From the IMG/VR virus record IMGVR_UViG_3300030390_000535, positions 1-24,680 of that record: a stretch of 24,680 nt of DNA, one strand, 5' to 3'. Positions 7,028 through 15,284 of the stretch are shown one piece after another. The stretch's first letter is position 1. Every line of letters starts with the position of its first letter. A model generated the notes under the pieces. That model made no database searches, was not told the origin of the DNA, and worked only from the letters and a program-made list of their open reading frames with translations. The position numbers and the translations under genes are program-made. Source of the DNA: a virus.

Positions 7028-9393
7028 TATCTACCTCCATCCGGTTTAATTTCTAACCTAAGCGTACCAAAACGCCAAGTGTCATTAAGATCCTCACTCG
7101 ATATTAATATATTTGCTTGCCGACCACGACCACGAGTATCTACTTTAGTAGTAGTTGGAGCAACAGTTGACCTATTAATTCTGGTGGTACTATAATTAGT
7201 AACTTTTTTATTATCAACATGTGCAACTGCGGTGGTAGAGTTAGCGCCACGAGTACAGCCACTTATTATATTAGTGTTAGTGTTGTTTGCAGTGTAAGTA
7301 ATTAGTTCAGTACCTATTAAAATAGTTCCAGCGCTAGGAAAATTAATCGAGGCTGTTAAAGTAATTGTGGTAGCACTACTGGTAATTGTACCGTTTACAG
7401 TTGTCTCATTAGACACAGAGTTATAATCTTTAAAACTTAATAATACATCAGCACTACCTTTTTGATCTTTAAAATCTGGTACAAATCTATTGATTGACAA
7501 AATTTGTTCGCCGTCTTCTATATCTACATCACCTGATTGTAAAAAACAAGGTAACGCTGCGGTGTCATTATTAAAACCATCTTCATGTAAATAAACTACA
7601 GAAGCACCATCGGTTAGCCCAAGCACTGTTGGTATAGTTCCGGTTTCAGTTGGTTCATATTCTGTAGCATAAGGTAGTTCATACACACCTCTGTCTAACC
7701 AAGTAGTCCTAGCTAAGTTATTAGTGTACCAAATATTTTCTAAATAATTATAAGTTACATTACGATCAATAAAGTTAGAATTTTTACTAGCATAAAACCA
7801 AGAAACTTCATTAAAATCAGTATTAATACCAGTGTAAACTAATTGTTGTTGTGTAGTACTAAAATCATCAAACACATAGTCTTGTACACTACACGGCATT
7901 TTTTTAATACCACCATCAAACATATAAAAAGCATTTTGACTCATCCAAAAAGTCGTACCATTAACATCAACCGCACTGTGTGGTGATACTGCACCACAGT
8001 TAGCACCAATTTGCGATATACCAAATACAAATGGCGCCCCAACAAACTGTAACGAATGTAAAGAAGTGTCAGTCCATACTAAAATTGATCCTCTAGATCT
8101 AACCGCAGTTACAATTTTAGAACCATCTTGTATTCTAAAAGACCCGGCAGTGTTGATAGAAGATGGTCCCCACGTACTTAAAGTTTCTTGTGACGCAAAT
8201 CTTAAAAACAAATCATCTTGGTCTGAGGTAGTGCCAATAGTTGTTTCTGTACCAAATAAAAACACGTGTCTGTTAGTAGACACTACTAAATGTCTAGATG
8301 CAGTTGGCGCACCACTAATAGCAGCTGCTCTGGTACTGGCACCATTAGATAAATCCCATTTAAACAAAGCACCATCGTTAACTAAAGCTAATAAGTCTTC
8401 GCCAAAACTTTCAAACACCCAATATCTTGATTCAATAACAGTGTTAGATTCAGAAGCTGCTTCGTTCCAACCAATAAAACTTAAACCAGAAGATACATCT
8501 TTTAATATTGTTACTACTGAGTTGTCTGCGTGTGCTACATTATCATGACTACCCACCGCACTAACACTAGTAGTATCAGTTAAACTAGATAATCCCCGGA
8601 CCACGGTCAAGTCATTACTACTAACCGATGATACTTTCATAATTTCTTGATCAACTAAAATATAATCATTAGCTGCAAAGGTAGCACCAGTATCTACAGT
8701 AACTACAGTTTCCGTTGCATCTAAAACTTCGTTTAATTGATCAGTAACAACTACTTCAGGTGTACCGTTCCACGCACTAATACCCCAACCAAAACCATAC
8801 ACATTAACTTCAGGACCAATGTTAATTTGATAAGCACAATCCACAGCACTTGAACCACCGCCGGTTGCACCGCTGCTCGCGTTGCTTGAATGGGTAACAG
8901 TATATACACTAGCACTAGCTACTGAAGTAATTTCAAATTCTGCATTCATATCTAAACCACCAACAGCTGCCGCGTTAGAAAAAGTTACAAAGTCGCCAAC
9001 TTTAGCGCCGTGTGCTGCATCCGTAACTGTAACTATTGGCGAACCATTAGTAGTTACAAACGGATTGGTTAAATTTACACTAGCGGTAGTATTATTATCA
9101 CCGTCTGGATTTCTAATAGGAGTAATATCGGATATTGCGCCCTCAACATAAAGGTATAATTTTTTGTCAGTACCAAACGCTAAATGTCTAACACCGGAAA
9201 GTGAAGACCACGCAAACTGATCGCGTACGGAACCAATTAATTTTTGAGAAGTAAGTTTAGTCCACCCACCAATTTTCTCTGGTTGCCCATATCTAAATCT
9301 TATGTTCTCACCATCAATCCATTTACCCTCAGCACCATAACTAGTGCTTTGTTTATCAAAGCCAGGTGCAAATTTTATTGAAGCTAAAGGCAT
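7027..9393 (-). CDS. Tail nozzle / DNA stabilisation protein (P22 gp10 / T7 gp12 type)
   Basis: 788 aa. The N-terminus (PGFDKQSTSY, then GKWIDGENIRFRYGQPEKIGGW) is the signature of phage DNA-stabilisation or tubular proteins, which close the portal channel below the adaptor. Repeated blade-like segments (HLAFGTDKKLYLY, LLALVNDGALFKWD, HVFLFGT, FWMSQNAFYMFDGG, VYLHEDG) suggest the beta-propeller core of that family. The C-terminus GRGRQANILISS..WRFGTLRLEIKPDGGR is also family-like. Three additional beta modules interrupt or follow the core: 117-182 (Ig-like, shared with the 167-aa connector), 221-295 and 664-734 (both with an ILV.xE.(I/L)..(V/Y) core and a G..RG turn, so probably duplicates). 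Both ends lie in or near TAATG overlaps. Confident as the nozzle-type protein; less so about exact family naming. Confidence 0.78.
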   Translation of the reverse strand: MPLASIKFAPGFDKQSTSYGAEGKWIDGENIRFRYGQPEKIGGWTKLTSQKLIGSVRDQFAWSSLSGVRHLAFGTDKKLYLYVEGAISDITPIRNPDGDNNTTASVNLTNPFVTTNGSPIVTVTDAAHGAKVGDFVTFSNAAAVGGLDMNAEFEITSVASASVYTVTHSSNASSGATGGGSSAVDCAYQINIGPEVNVYGFGWGISAWNGTPEVVVTDQLNEVLDATETVVTVDTGATFAANDYILVDQEIMKVSSVSSNDLTVVRGLSSLTDTTSVSAVGSHDNVAHADNSVVTILKDVSSGLSFIGWNEAASESNTVIESRYWVFESFGEDLLALVNDGALFKWDLSNGASTRAAAISGAPTASRHLVVSTNRHVFLFGTETTIGTTSDQDDLFLRFASQETLSTWGPSSINTAGSFRIQDGSKIVTAVRSRGSILVWTDTSLHSLQFVGAPFVFGISQIGANCGAVSPHSAVDVNGTTFWMSQNAFYMFDGGIKKMPCSVQDYVFDDFSTTQQQLVYTGINTDFNEVSWFYASKNSNFIDRNVTYNYLENIWYTNNLARTTWLDRGVYELPYATEYEPTETGTIPTVLGLTDGASVVYLHEDGFNNDTAALPCFLQSGDVDIEDGEQILSINRFVPDFKDQKGSADVLLSFKDYNSVSNETTVNGTITSSATTITLTASINFPSAGTILIGTELITYTANNTNTNIISGCTRGANSTTAVAHVDNKKVTNYSTTRINRSTVAPTTTKVDTRGRGRQANILISSEDLNDTWRFGTLRLEIKPDGGR

Positions 9394-9569
9394 TACTCAG
9401 AATATCCTAAATTTTCATTAGAATTAATTTCTTCTACATCTTCAATAATATCTATTCTATAAATATTTTTATTAAATTCTGCGTGTATGCCTTTTATATT
9501 TGTTGAACTGGTGTATTCTTCGTTTTTATCTACACCGTCTTCTTTATAATATATTTTATATTTAGCCAT
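9393..9569 (-). CDS. Short acidic hypothetical protein
   Basis: 58 aa (MAKYKIYYKEDGVDKNEEYT at the N-terminus). It exactly fills the interval between the glycine-rich adhesin and the nozzle gene, with TAATG overlaps at both its start and its stop. AAGGAT lies upstream of the ATG. The first half has alternating charged and aromatic residues (beta-like); the C-terminus is acidic (DIIEDVEEINSNE). No family recognised. Perfect coupling on both sides is the main evidence that it is translated. Confidence 0.6.
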   Translation of the reverse strand: MAKYKIYYKEDGVDKNEEYTSSTNIKGIHAEFNKNIYRIDIIEDVEEINSNENLGYSE

Positions 9570-10537
9570 TATACTATCCTTACAAATTGATAACTAATTG
9601 AACCAGCAGCACCAGCAGCACCAGAGGAACTAAAATTATCGTGTTGAGCAGAACCACCACCACCGCCACCGCCAGGAGCTGACCCAGCACTTCCAGGACT
9701 TCCACCACCAGAGGAAGAACCGCCATTACCACCAGCGCCATTATCATTAAAAGAATCACCACCAGCAGAACCATCAATTCGACAGTTATCACCACTACAA
9801 TTACCATTGTTACCACCAGCATCGCCTGCTCCAGCACTACCTGCACTTACACTTACTCCCGAAGTAGTTGTTCCAGAGGTTACTTGAGTAAAAGCAGTAG
9901 ATCCAATACCACCCGCAGAACCGGCTGTATTTGATCTTAACGGTCCACGTGCAAAACCACCAGCAGAGCTACCACCACCACCACCACCAGCGGTAATATT
10001 ATTATTAGTAGCACCACCAAATACAATAATAGTAGTATCACCACCATTGCCAGCCGTGCCTCCATGAAAAAATTGTGCACCTGAATCTGCACCTGCAGCG
10101 CCACCAGCACCAATTACTACAGATAGTCGGTCTCCGGGTGTTACAGTAAAGTATTGTCCTAATCTACCAGCACCGCCACCGCCACCAGCACCAGCACTTT
10201 CACCGCCAGCTTTAGTATAATCTTGTCCTCTAAACCCACCGCCACCGCCACCAAACATAGATACAATGAAAATAGCATTAGCTCCAATTGGCACGGTTAC
10301 AGCAGGGTTACCGATAGCTGAAGAGGCAGAAGTAGTTTGAAAAAAAGTAGTGTCGTAAAAATCAGAAAAGCTAATAGCACCAGAACTTGGAATAGCATTA
10401 CCATCACCGTCGGCTGCACCAGAAAAAACTGTACTAGTACCAGAATAAAACTCGGATAAACTAAATGGTGATTCGTTATCCCACTCTGCTTCTATTTCTG
10501 TAAAAGATAAAGATGAACCGGCTGCTTTAATAGTCAT
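9569..10537 (-). CDS. Glycine-rich tail adhesin (polyglycine-type receptor-binding protein)
   Basis: 322 aa. The N-terminus (1-65) holds two similar motifs, PFSLSEFYSG and AISFSDFYDT, which I recall from glycine-rich fibre proteins of marine phages and which probably attach it to the tail. From about residue 95 the sequence is dominated by runs of 4-7 glycines separated by short loops. This is typical of proteins that form sandwiches of polyglycine-II helices, such as the distal adhesin of phage S16 (gp38-like); the loops would contact the receptor. A loop with two cysteines (NCSGDNC) is the only Cys-containing segment of the domain. TAATG overlaps lie at both ends, and AAGGAG precedes the start. 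It follows directly after the S74-domain fibre, consistent with a tip adhesin. Receptor unknown. Confidence 0.75.
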   Translation of the reverse strand: MTIKAAGSSLSFTEIEAEWDNESPFSLSEFYSGTSTVFSGAADGDGNAIPSSGAISFSDFYDTTFFQTTSASSAIGNPAVTVPIGANAIFIVSMFGGGGGGFRGQDYTKAGGESAGAGGGGGAGRLGQYFTVTPGDRLSVVIGAGGAAGADSGAQFFHGGTAGNGGDTTIIVFGGATNNNITAGGGGGGSSAGGFARGPLRSNTAGSAGGIGSTAFTQVTSGTTTSGVSVSAGSAGAGDAGGNNGNCSGDNCRIDGSAGGDSFNDNGAGGNGGSSSGGGSPGSAGSAPGGGGGGGSAQHDNFSSSGAAGAAGSISYQFVRIV

Positions 10538-11502
10538 TAACTTGACTCCTTAAGCGATTTAACCTCTTCCCTTAATTCTTTAATGGCTTCGATAAGCACA
10601 CCAACCATGTTGCCGTAAGCAACACTTAAATATTCTTGGTTAGTATGTACAACTTCTGGTAAGATATTTTGTACTTCTTGAGCAATAACCCCGGTCCCCG
10701 CTGCGCCTTCTCTGGTAAAGAATACCCCGCGCAAATCACACACTCTATTAAGAGCATTATCAATCGTTCTAATATCAGTTTTTAAACGCATGTCAGAGAA
10801 TGCGGTAACATCGTTATTGAATGTAGCAGCGCCGGCCGCGGACATGTCAAGAGTTAAAGCAGTGATCGTTGAACCGCCGTCGTTACCTTTAAATGTAATG
10901 TCTTTGTCTTGAACAGTTGAACTAATGTTAAAATTTGAATTTGTTGTTGAAATTTCTCCTATTGTGGTTCCACCATCTTTAAAAATAAAATCACCACCAT
11001 CAGCATCTAGTGTAATATCTCCAACTGCATCTAGTGTAATATCTGTAGCAGCAGTTATACTTAGACTACCTGTACTTAAAGCTATGGTAGTACCGTCAAT
11101 AGTTATAGCATCAATTTCTACACCAGCGTCAGCAGTTAATACTCCAGTCACTGCAAGAGTCGACGCAAATGTAGCAGCACCACCATCAGCACCAGTTAAC
11201 ATAGCATCATCACCACTGGTAATAATTAATTCATTACTTGAGCCTGTAAGTTTACCAAACTGAGTACCACCGTCTTTAAAGACAACATCACCACCATCAA
11301 CATCAATAACTAGGTCATCAACAATATCGATAGTAAAACCGTTTAGTATGGTCATAGTTCCAGCAGAACCAGAATGAGTTAATTGTATATCTGAATCCGC
11401 ACCTATTTTTAAAATAGCACCATCATCGTCTAAATGTAAATTACCATCTACCGTTGGATTTTTAAGTTTATTTTTAATTGATTCGTAAGTAAAAGTTGCC
11501 AT
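10537..11502 (-). CDS. Tail fibre with C-terminal Peptidase_S74 intramolecular chaperone
   Basis: 321 aa. Residues 1-230 are beta-rich with two copies of an internal repeat, at 66-97 and 166-197, centred on DGGDxxFKDGGTxxG. Residues 203-230 (FKGNDGGSTITALTLDMSAAGAATFNN) resemble the N-terminus of the 721-aa fibre. The C-terminus is an S74 chaperone: the cleavage motif SDMRLKTDI starts at Ser236, with Lys241 five residues later as in endosialidase chaperones. It is followed by GVIAQEVQNILPEVV and YGNMVGVLIEAIKELREEV, which ends in a coiled coil. This domain trimerises the fibre and then cuts itself off before Ser236. AAGGAT lies 8 nt before the ATG. Domain call is strong. Confidence 0.85.
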   Translation of the reverse strand: MATFTYESIKNKLKNPTVDGNLHLDDDGAILKIGADSDIQLTHSGSAGTMTILNGFTIDIVDDLVIDVDGGDVVFKDGGTQFGKLTGSSNELIITSGDDAMLTGADGGAATFASTLAVTGVLTADAGVEIDAITIDGTTIALSTGSLSITAATDITLDAVGDITLDADGGDFIFKDGGTTIGEISTTNSNFNISSTVQDKDITFKGNDGGSTITALTLDMSAAGAATFNNDVTAFSDMRLKTDIRTIDNALNRVCDLRGVFFTREGAAGTGVIAQEVQNILPEVVHTNQEYLSVAYGNMVGVLIEAIKELREEVKSLKESS

Positions 11503-11504
11503 AA

Positions 11505-12221
11505 TTATTTATCCTTTAATCTCCAACCAAAAGTTGAGTCTTGATAGACTAATGTAAATCCAGCGTTGTTGGTATCAACTACCATTTCATCACCAGCAGT
11601 GTTAGCCATAATTTTTTCACTACCCGGTTCTACCGTTAGATTGTTAGTATCAAAAGTACCTTCTGCATCTACAAAAGCAACTTCATCGCCTTGTGTTGGT
11701 GACGCTGGTAACGTAATTGTTACAGCACCTGCACTAGTATCAACAAAAATATTATCTCCAGGAAACGCTGTATAAGCAGAAGTCTTTTCAATCCAAGTTG
11801 GCGTAGCCGCATCAACGTCATGCCAGTTAGTACCATTAGTAATTATAGAATAAGTTCTATTAGGCAGTAATACAAAAGTATTGCCACTAGCACCTAACCT
11901 AATAGTTATTTTAAAAGCAGTGTTAGCGTTACGTAAAATATAAGTTTTTTCTAAAGCCGGAAATTGTACCGTGCAATCTTGGTTAGCACTACCAAAAATA
12001 ATAGCAGCTTGTCGTGATTGATTATCTGCAGGAGTTTGTGGACCATTAGCAGTAGTTAAGGTAAGAGATGAACTACCTGAAGTGCTAACAGTTAAAACTC
12101 CAGCAATAGCTTGTTCAATAGCTTGATCGAGATTATTATTAGTTGTAGTTCCCCAAGAACCAGCTTGTTCGCCAGAACCAATTAACTCAAACTTTAATCT
12201 ATTTGAAAATGTCGATGCCAT
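11505..12221 (-). CDS. Tail fibre / neck appendage-like protein
   Basis: 238 aa. The N-terminus (RLKFELIGSGEQAGSWGTTT, residues 9-28) is a recurring opening of fibre or appendage proteins in marine cyanophages and related phages, probably the attachment region. Residues 30-130 are beta-rich, with ILRNANTAFKITIR in the middle. Residues 150-238 form a second beta module (DNIFVDTSAGAVTITLPASP, then GDEVAFVDAEGTF, and GFTLVYQDSTFGWRLKDK at the end) found at the tips of similar proteins. TAATG with the 111-aa gene upstream; the S74 fibre starts 2 nt after its stop. Function is by resemblance and context. Confidence 0.65.
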   Translation of the reverse strand: MASTFSNRLKFELIGSGEQAGSWGTTTNNNLDQAIEQAIAGVLTVSTSGSSSLTLTTANGPQTPADNQSRQAAIIFGSANQDCTVQFPALEKTYILRNANTAFKITIRLGASGNTFVLLPNRTYSIITNGTNWHDVDAATPTWIEKTSAYTAFPGDNIFVDTSAGAVTITLPASPTQGDEVAFVDAEGTFDTNNLTVEPGSEKIMANTAGDEMVVDTNNAGFTLVYQDSTFGWRLKDK

Positions 12222-12556
12222 TACACTTCGCTCCAGTCCTCAGTTGCACTTGTGGTTGATACGTCAGACCACGTTTCTCCTATACTATCAGCAACCTCGC
12301 TGTATGTAAAGATAGAAGCATTATTAATTGAACCAGTAATTAGATTGCTGGTTGGTAAGAAAGTAGATTTAAACGAGTATTCTGCACCAGCTGCTTGGAG
12401 AGTAGTATTTATTATGCCAGCAGTAGTAATCACGGGCACCATTTCCGGGACCGCCGTGCCTTGGCTTGCGGTTACCACATTAGTGGTCATTTGCACATCC
12501 ACGAATGGTTGTGCATTACCTAAACTCTGAGTACCAAATGGGTGAAAGCCGAACAT
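12221..12556 (-). CDS. Small hypothetical protein in fibre array
   Basis: 111 aa. TAATG overlaps at both ends tie it to the G2-domain fibre upstream and the 238-aa protein downstream. The N-terminus is Phe/Gly-rich (MFGFHPFGTQSLGNAQP), the middle alternates Val/Thr/Ile as in beta structure, and the C-terminus carries Trp-Ser repeats (TWSDVSTTSATEDWSEV). No recognised domain. It could be a minor fibre component. Base composition of the first part is more GC-rich than the fibre just before it. Confidence 0.62.
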   Translation of the reverse strand: MFGFHPFGTQSLGNAQPFVDVQMTTNVVTASQGTAVPEMVPVITTAGIINTTLQAAGAEYSFKSTFLPTSNLITGSINNASIFTYSEVADSIGETWSDVSTTSATEDWSEV

Positions 12557-14979
12557 TATCTAACTAGCCATTCTTCAACATCACTACTGATGTCTCTCAT
12601 TTTAATCCAATTTGTTCCTGTTGGTTGTCCTTTTTTAAGTCTTAGTTTACCCATAATACCAACCGCATCCCATTCTTTTCTATCTTCTCTAGGAATATAT
12701 GTTAAAGAAGGATCATAACTAGAGTTTAATTTTTCTCTTTTTAAGTTTGTAGTGCCATCTTTTTCTTTTGAGGTAACCACAGCATCATCAGGTGCAGTAA
12801 CACCAGTTGGAATTTTATCAGTTTGATAACTATGATAAACATCATCTTTACCTTCTTCAACTATAGTCCATTCTGTTTGTGTATAATCTTCCCAAACTCT
12901 ACTACCCCATACATCAAGTTCATATTTTTCTTTCCATACCATAGGTTGAGCATCTCCAATAACAACTGGAAATGATGATATAACTCCTATAATATTAGCG
13001 GTGTCATCTGAATCAGTTGCTTTAACTATTTGATTACCATCAAGCACTACAGAGTAACCTCTTCTATCTTCACTAGAACTGTTACCATCTTTCCATTCAA
13101 AATACTCGGCATAGTCAGCACCACCAGTTGTTAAACTACCACCATCAATACTTAATACTCCATCACCTCTAACTCTACATTTTGGGTCAGCTTCATTGTT
13201 TGCAGAAAATTCAGCAATATGAAATGCACTATTAGCCGATCTGTTAGTACTTGCTTTAAACACATCATCATCATAACTAGCATTAGTACATCTAAAATGA
13301 CCTGCAGATACAGACTGTGCTCCTTGATGCACAAGTAATCTTGTGTCTCCTTGTGCATCAGTTTGACCTATACAAATATCACCATTATTAAGAATTCTCA
13401 TTCTTTCAGTTGAAGTGTTTGCACCATCTGCTGTAGTATGAAACTCTAATCTGCCTGGTGTATCATTTTCACCTGGAGTACCATCTACATCAGCACAGAT
13501 AAAAGCTGCTACTGAATTTCTATCTACGCCATCAGCGGGAGCAAAAACAATCTCTCCTATTCTATCTCCATTTTCTAAGATAGTGTGTTGAGCTAAAGTA
13601 TTACTTCTTGATTTACTAAGGAATATTGCAGGTGGGTTATTTTGTGCATCAATACCGCCCATAATATGGAAAGTGAATCCATTAGCATTATTAGCACCTT
13701 GTAATTGAAATGTAGAGTCCATACCACCATTAGTATTAACTGGCACTGGAACAGTACCTCCACCATCACCACCAGTAATTATAAGAATATTATTACCACC
13801 ATCAACAAAAAGTTTATGAGTTTCGTTATTAGATTCTACTCGGAAGTCTATGTCAGCACTATCTTCGTTAAATACTGTTTCAGCACCAAAAGATACTTTT
13901 TTAACTTCACTTCCAGCAACTACACCTTTAATATTTAGAGTTGCATCTTCACTACCATTAGATACATCGTCCAAAGTAACATCAATTAAAGCAGCTTCAA
14001 AAGTGTTTCCTGCATCATCATCTGAAACAAAGTGTATTCTTCCGCCTACGTCACCGTCAGCAGGAGAACCAGAATCTCTTTGTAAAGTTAATTTAGGACC
14101 AGCACCACCATCAGCATCTGTTGATACTAATGTTAATTGATTTGTATTATCAGCAGTAGTAATTACACAACCATCATTAGATGTAAAACCACCATTAAAT
14201 ACTGTAGTTGCTGTAGTTGTTAATACACCAGTAACTAAAGCCGTAGTTGCCATATTCACAGCACCATCAATGTCTACGACATCAAGGTTAGTAGTACCGT
14301 CAACATCTATATCACCTGATATATCTAATGAAGCAAAGACAGAGGTACCTGTTGCTGTTACTGTACCTGTTACATCAACACCTGTAGCAGTTGTGTCTAG
14401 TTTAGCAAGGTTGTTATGGTAAAGAGTTACAGCACCATCTTGTATGCCTTGAATCATTAGTTCAGAACCTGCGGCATTCATAAGTTGTAAATCAGCCGCT
14501 GCAATTTTTAAATTACCAGTACCACTGTCAACAATCTGTGAGTGTGAACCATCGTGAAATATTTTTAAATCTGCACTTGCACCAAATCTTAATTGAGTTG
14601 AATCTGCAAAATCTAAAGAGTTATTAGAAGAATCCCAAGTAGCACCAGTAGATGCACCAGTTAAAGTAAAGTCACCATGTGTTGTTACTGCAATATTTTC
14701 ATCAATAGATATTGCCGGTGTCGTACCAACTGCACTGCCTTTACCTATAATTAAATCATCAGCCGAATCATCTAAAGCAATATAAAAGTCTTGGGCATTA
14801 CCATCAAAGATCAACGCTGCGTCTTCCGCGCCGGCATCACCAATAGTAAAGGTTGGCGTAGTACCAGCTAGCGCAACATCACCAATGATGTTACCGTCTT
14901 TAATAGTTAGACCGTCAATCGTTACCCCATTAGCTGAGGTTTGTTCTGATATAGTATCTACTTTTATTTCACTGGTCAT
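12556..14979 (-). CDS. Long tail fibre with C-terminal Peptidase_G2 self-cleaving chaperone
   Basis: 807 aa, the longest fibre here. The N-terminus MTSEIKVDTISEQTSANGV resembles that of the 546-aa fibre (MSEIRVDKISEKTADAGIT). The shaft is beta-rich with LDISGDIDVDGTTNLDVVDI, TALVTGVLTTTAT and SADIDFRVES modules that recur in the neighbouring fibres. From residue 622 on, DYAEYFEWKDGN..EDRRGYSVVLDGN, then IIGVISSFPVVIGDAQPMVW and EWDAVGIMGKLRLKKGQP, match the Peptidase_G2 domain. That domain is known from the pre-neck appendage protein of Bacillus phage GA-1, where it is a chaperone that is cut off after trimerisation. AAGGAT lies upstream of the ATG. Strong for fibre; good for G2. Confidence 0.82.
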   Translation of the reverse strand: MTSEIKVDTISEQTSANGVTIDGLTIKDGNIIGDVALAGTTPTFTIGDAGAEDAALIFDGNAQDFYIALDDSADDLIIGKGSAVGTTPAISIDENIAVTTHGDFTLTGASTGATWDSSNNSLDFADSTQLRFGASADLKIFHDGSHSQIVDSGTGNLKIAAADLQLMNAAGSELMIQGIQDGAVTLYHNNLAKLDTTATGVDVTGTVTATGTSVFASLDISGDIDVDGTTNLDVVDIDGAVNMATTALVTGVLTTTATTVFNGGFTSNDGCVITTADNTNQLTLVSTDADGGAGPKLTLQRDSGSPADGDVGGRIHFVSDDDAGNTFEAALIDVTLDDVSNGSEDATLNIKGVVAGSEVKKVSFGAETVFNEDSADIDFRVESNNETHKLFVDGGNNILIITGGDGGGTVPVPVNTNGGMDSTFQLQGANNANGFTFHIMGGIDAQNNPPAIFLSKSRSNTLAQHTILENGDRIGEIVFAPADGVDRNSVAAFICADVDGTPGENDTPGRLEFHTTADGANTSTERMRILNNGDICIGQTDAQGDTRLLVHQGAQSVSAGHFRCTNASYDDDVFKASTNRSANSAFHIAEFSANNEADPKCRVRGDGVLSIDGGSLTTGGADYAEYFEWKDGNSSSEDRRGYSVVLDGNQIVKATDSDDTANIIGVISSFPVVIGDAQPMVWKEKYELDVWGSRVWEDYTQTEWTIVEEGKDDVYHSYQTDKIPTGVTAPDDAVVTSKEKDGTTNLKREKLNSSYDPSLTYIPREDRKEWDAVGIMGKLRLKKGQPTGTNWIKMRDISSDVEEWLVR
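13832..13861 (-). repeat. 30-bp fibre repeat, copy in 807-aa gene
   Basis: Identical over 30 bp to 18332-18361 in the 721-aa fibre; encodes SADIDFRVES. A 17-bp core is also present at 16078-16094 in the 546-aa fibre. Confidence 0.75.
14189..14308 (-). repeat. Fibre shaft repeat, copy 3 (diverged)
   Basis: Inside the 807-aa fibre; same length and almost the same protein as copies 1 and 2, but with several more base differences, mostly synonymous (for example gtagttgctgtagttg against gtagctgcagttgtag). Confidence 0.75.
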
Positions 14980-14982
14980 AGT

Positions 14983-15267
14983 TTATCCTTTAGCTAATAT
15001 CAATGCAGCTTTCAAAGCATCTTTTTCGGTAGATGTCCAAACCACACCAGCAATGTCTTGTATCTTTTGGTCTTTGGCAGATAAATCAGTATCTACCCAA
15101 GTATTATCGTCACCAGTAATAGTGCCACAATCAAATGCTTCTCGTATATTTTTACGAGCAATCTCTGTGCCATCTTCTTTTACTATTTGTGCGTAGCGTA
15201 CTTGAATACAGTTGTATTGTCCTACAATTTCTATTTTATCTACGATTGTTTCTTTAGTTATTGCCAT
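14983..15267 (-). CDS. Small fibre-associated protein (94 aa)
   Basis: 94 aa, MAITKETIVDKIEIVGQYNC at the start. An N-terminal beta region (KIEIVGQYNCIQVRYAQIV) is followed by an acidic middle and a C-terminal helix (STEKDALKAALILAK). Its translation start is identical over 21 nt to that of the 102-aa gene (GGAGAAAACAATGGCAATAA plus one base). Both genes sit directly after a fibre gene and before the next one. They may be minor fibre subunits or fibre-specific chaperones; no family is recognised. Confidence 0.65.
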   Translation of the reverse strand: MAITKETIVDKIEIVGQYNCIQVRYAQIVKEDGTEIARKNIREAFDCGTITGDDNTWVDTDLSAKDQKIQDIAGVVWTSTEKDALKAALILAKG

Positions 15268-15277
15268 TGTTTTCTCC
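15257..15277 (-). promoter_or_regulatory. Shared translation start, copy before the 94-aa gene
   Basis: Identical 21-nt ribosome-binding and start region to 17233-17253. Both lie just after the stop of a fibre gene. Confidence 0.7.
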
Positions 15278-15284
15278 TGTTAAA

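Noticed and set aside
8066-8548. 160-codon open frame on the plus strand
   Set aside because: Lies fully opposite the nozzle gene, has no ribosome-binding site or recognisable protein, and similar plus-strand frames occur opposite many of the real genes.
9580-9846. 88-aa minus-strand frame rich in Val and Leu, like a membrane protein
   Set aside because: It is the alternate frame of the GGN/GCN repeats in the glycine-rich adhesin, starts inside it and has no start site of its own; the hydrophobicity is a by-product of shifted Gly/Ala codons.
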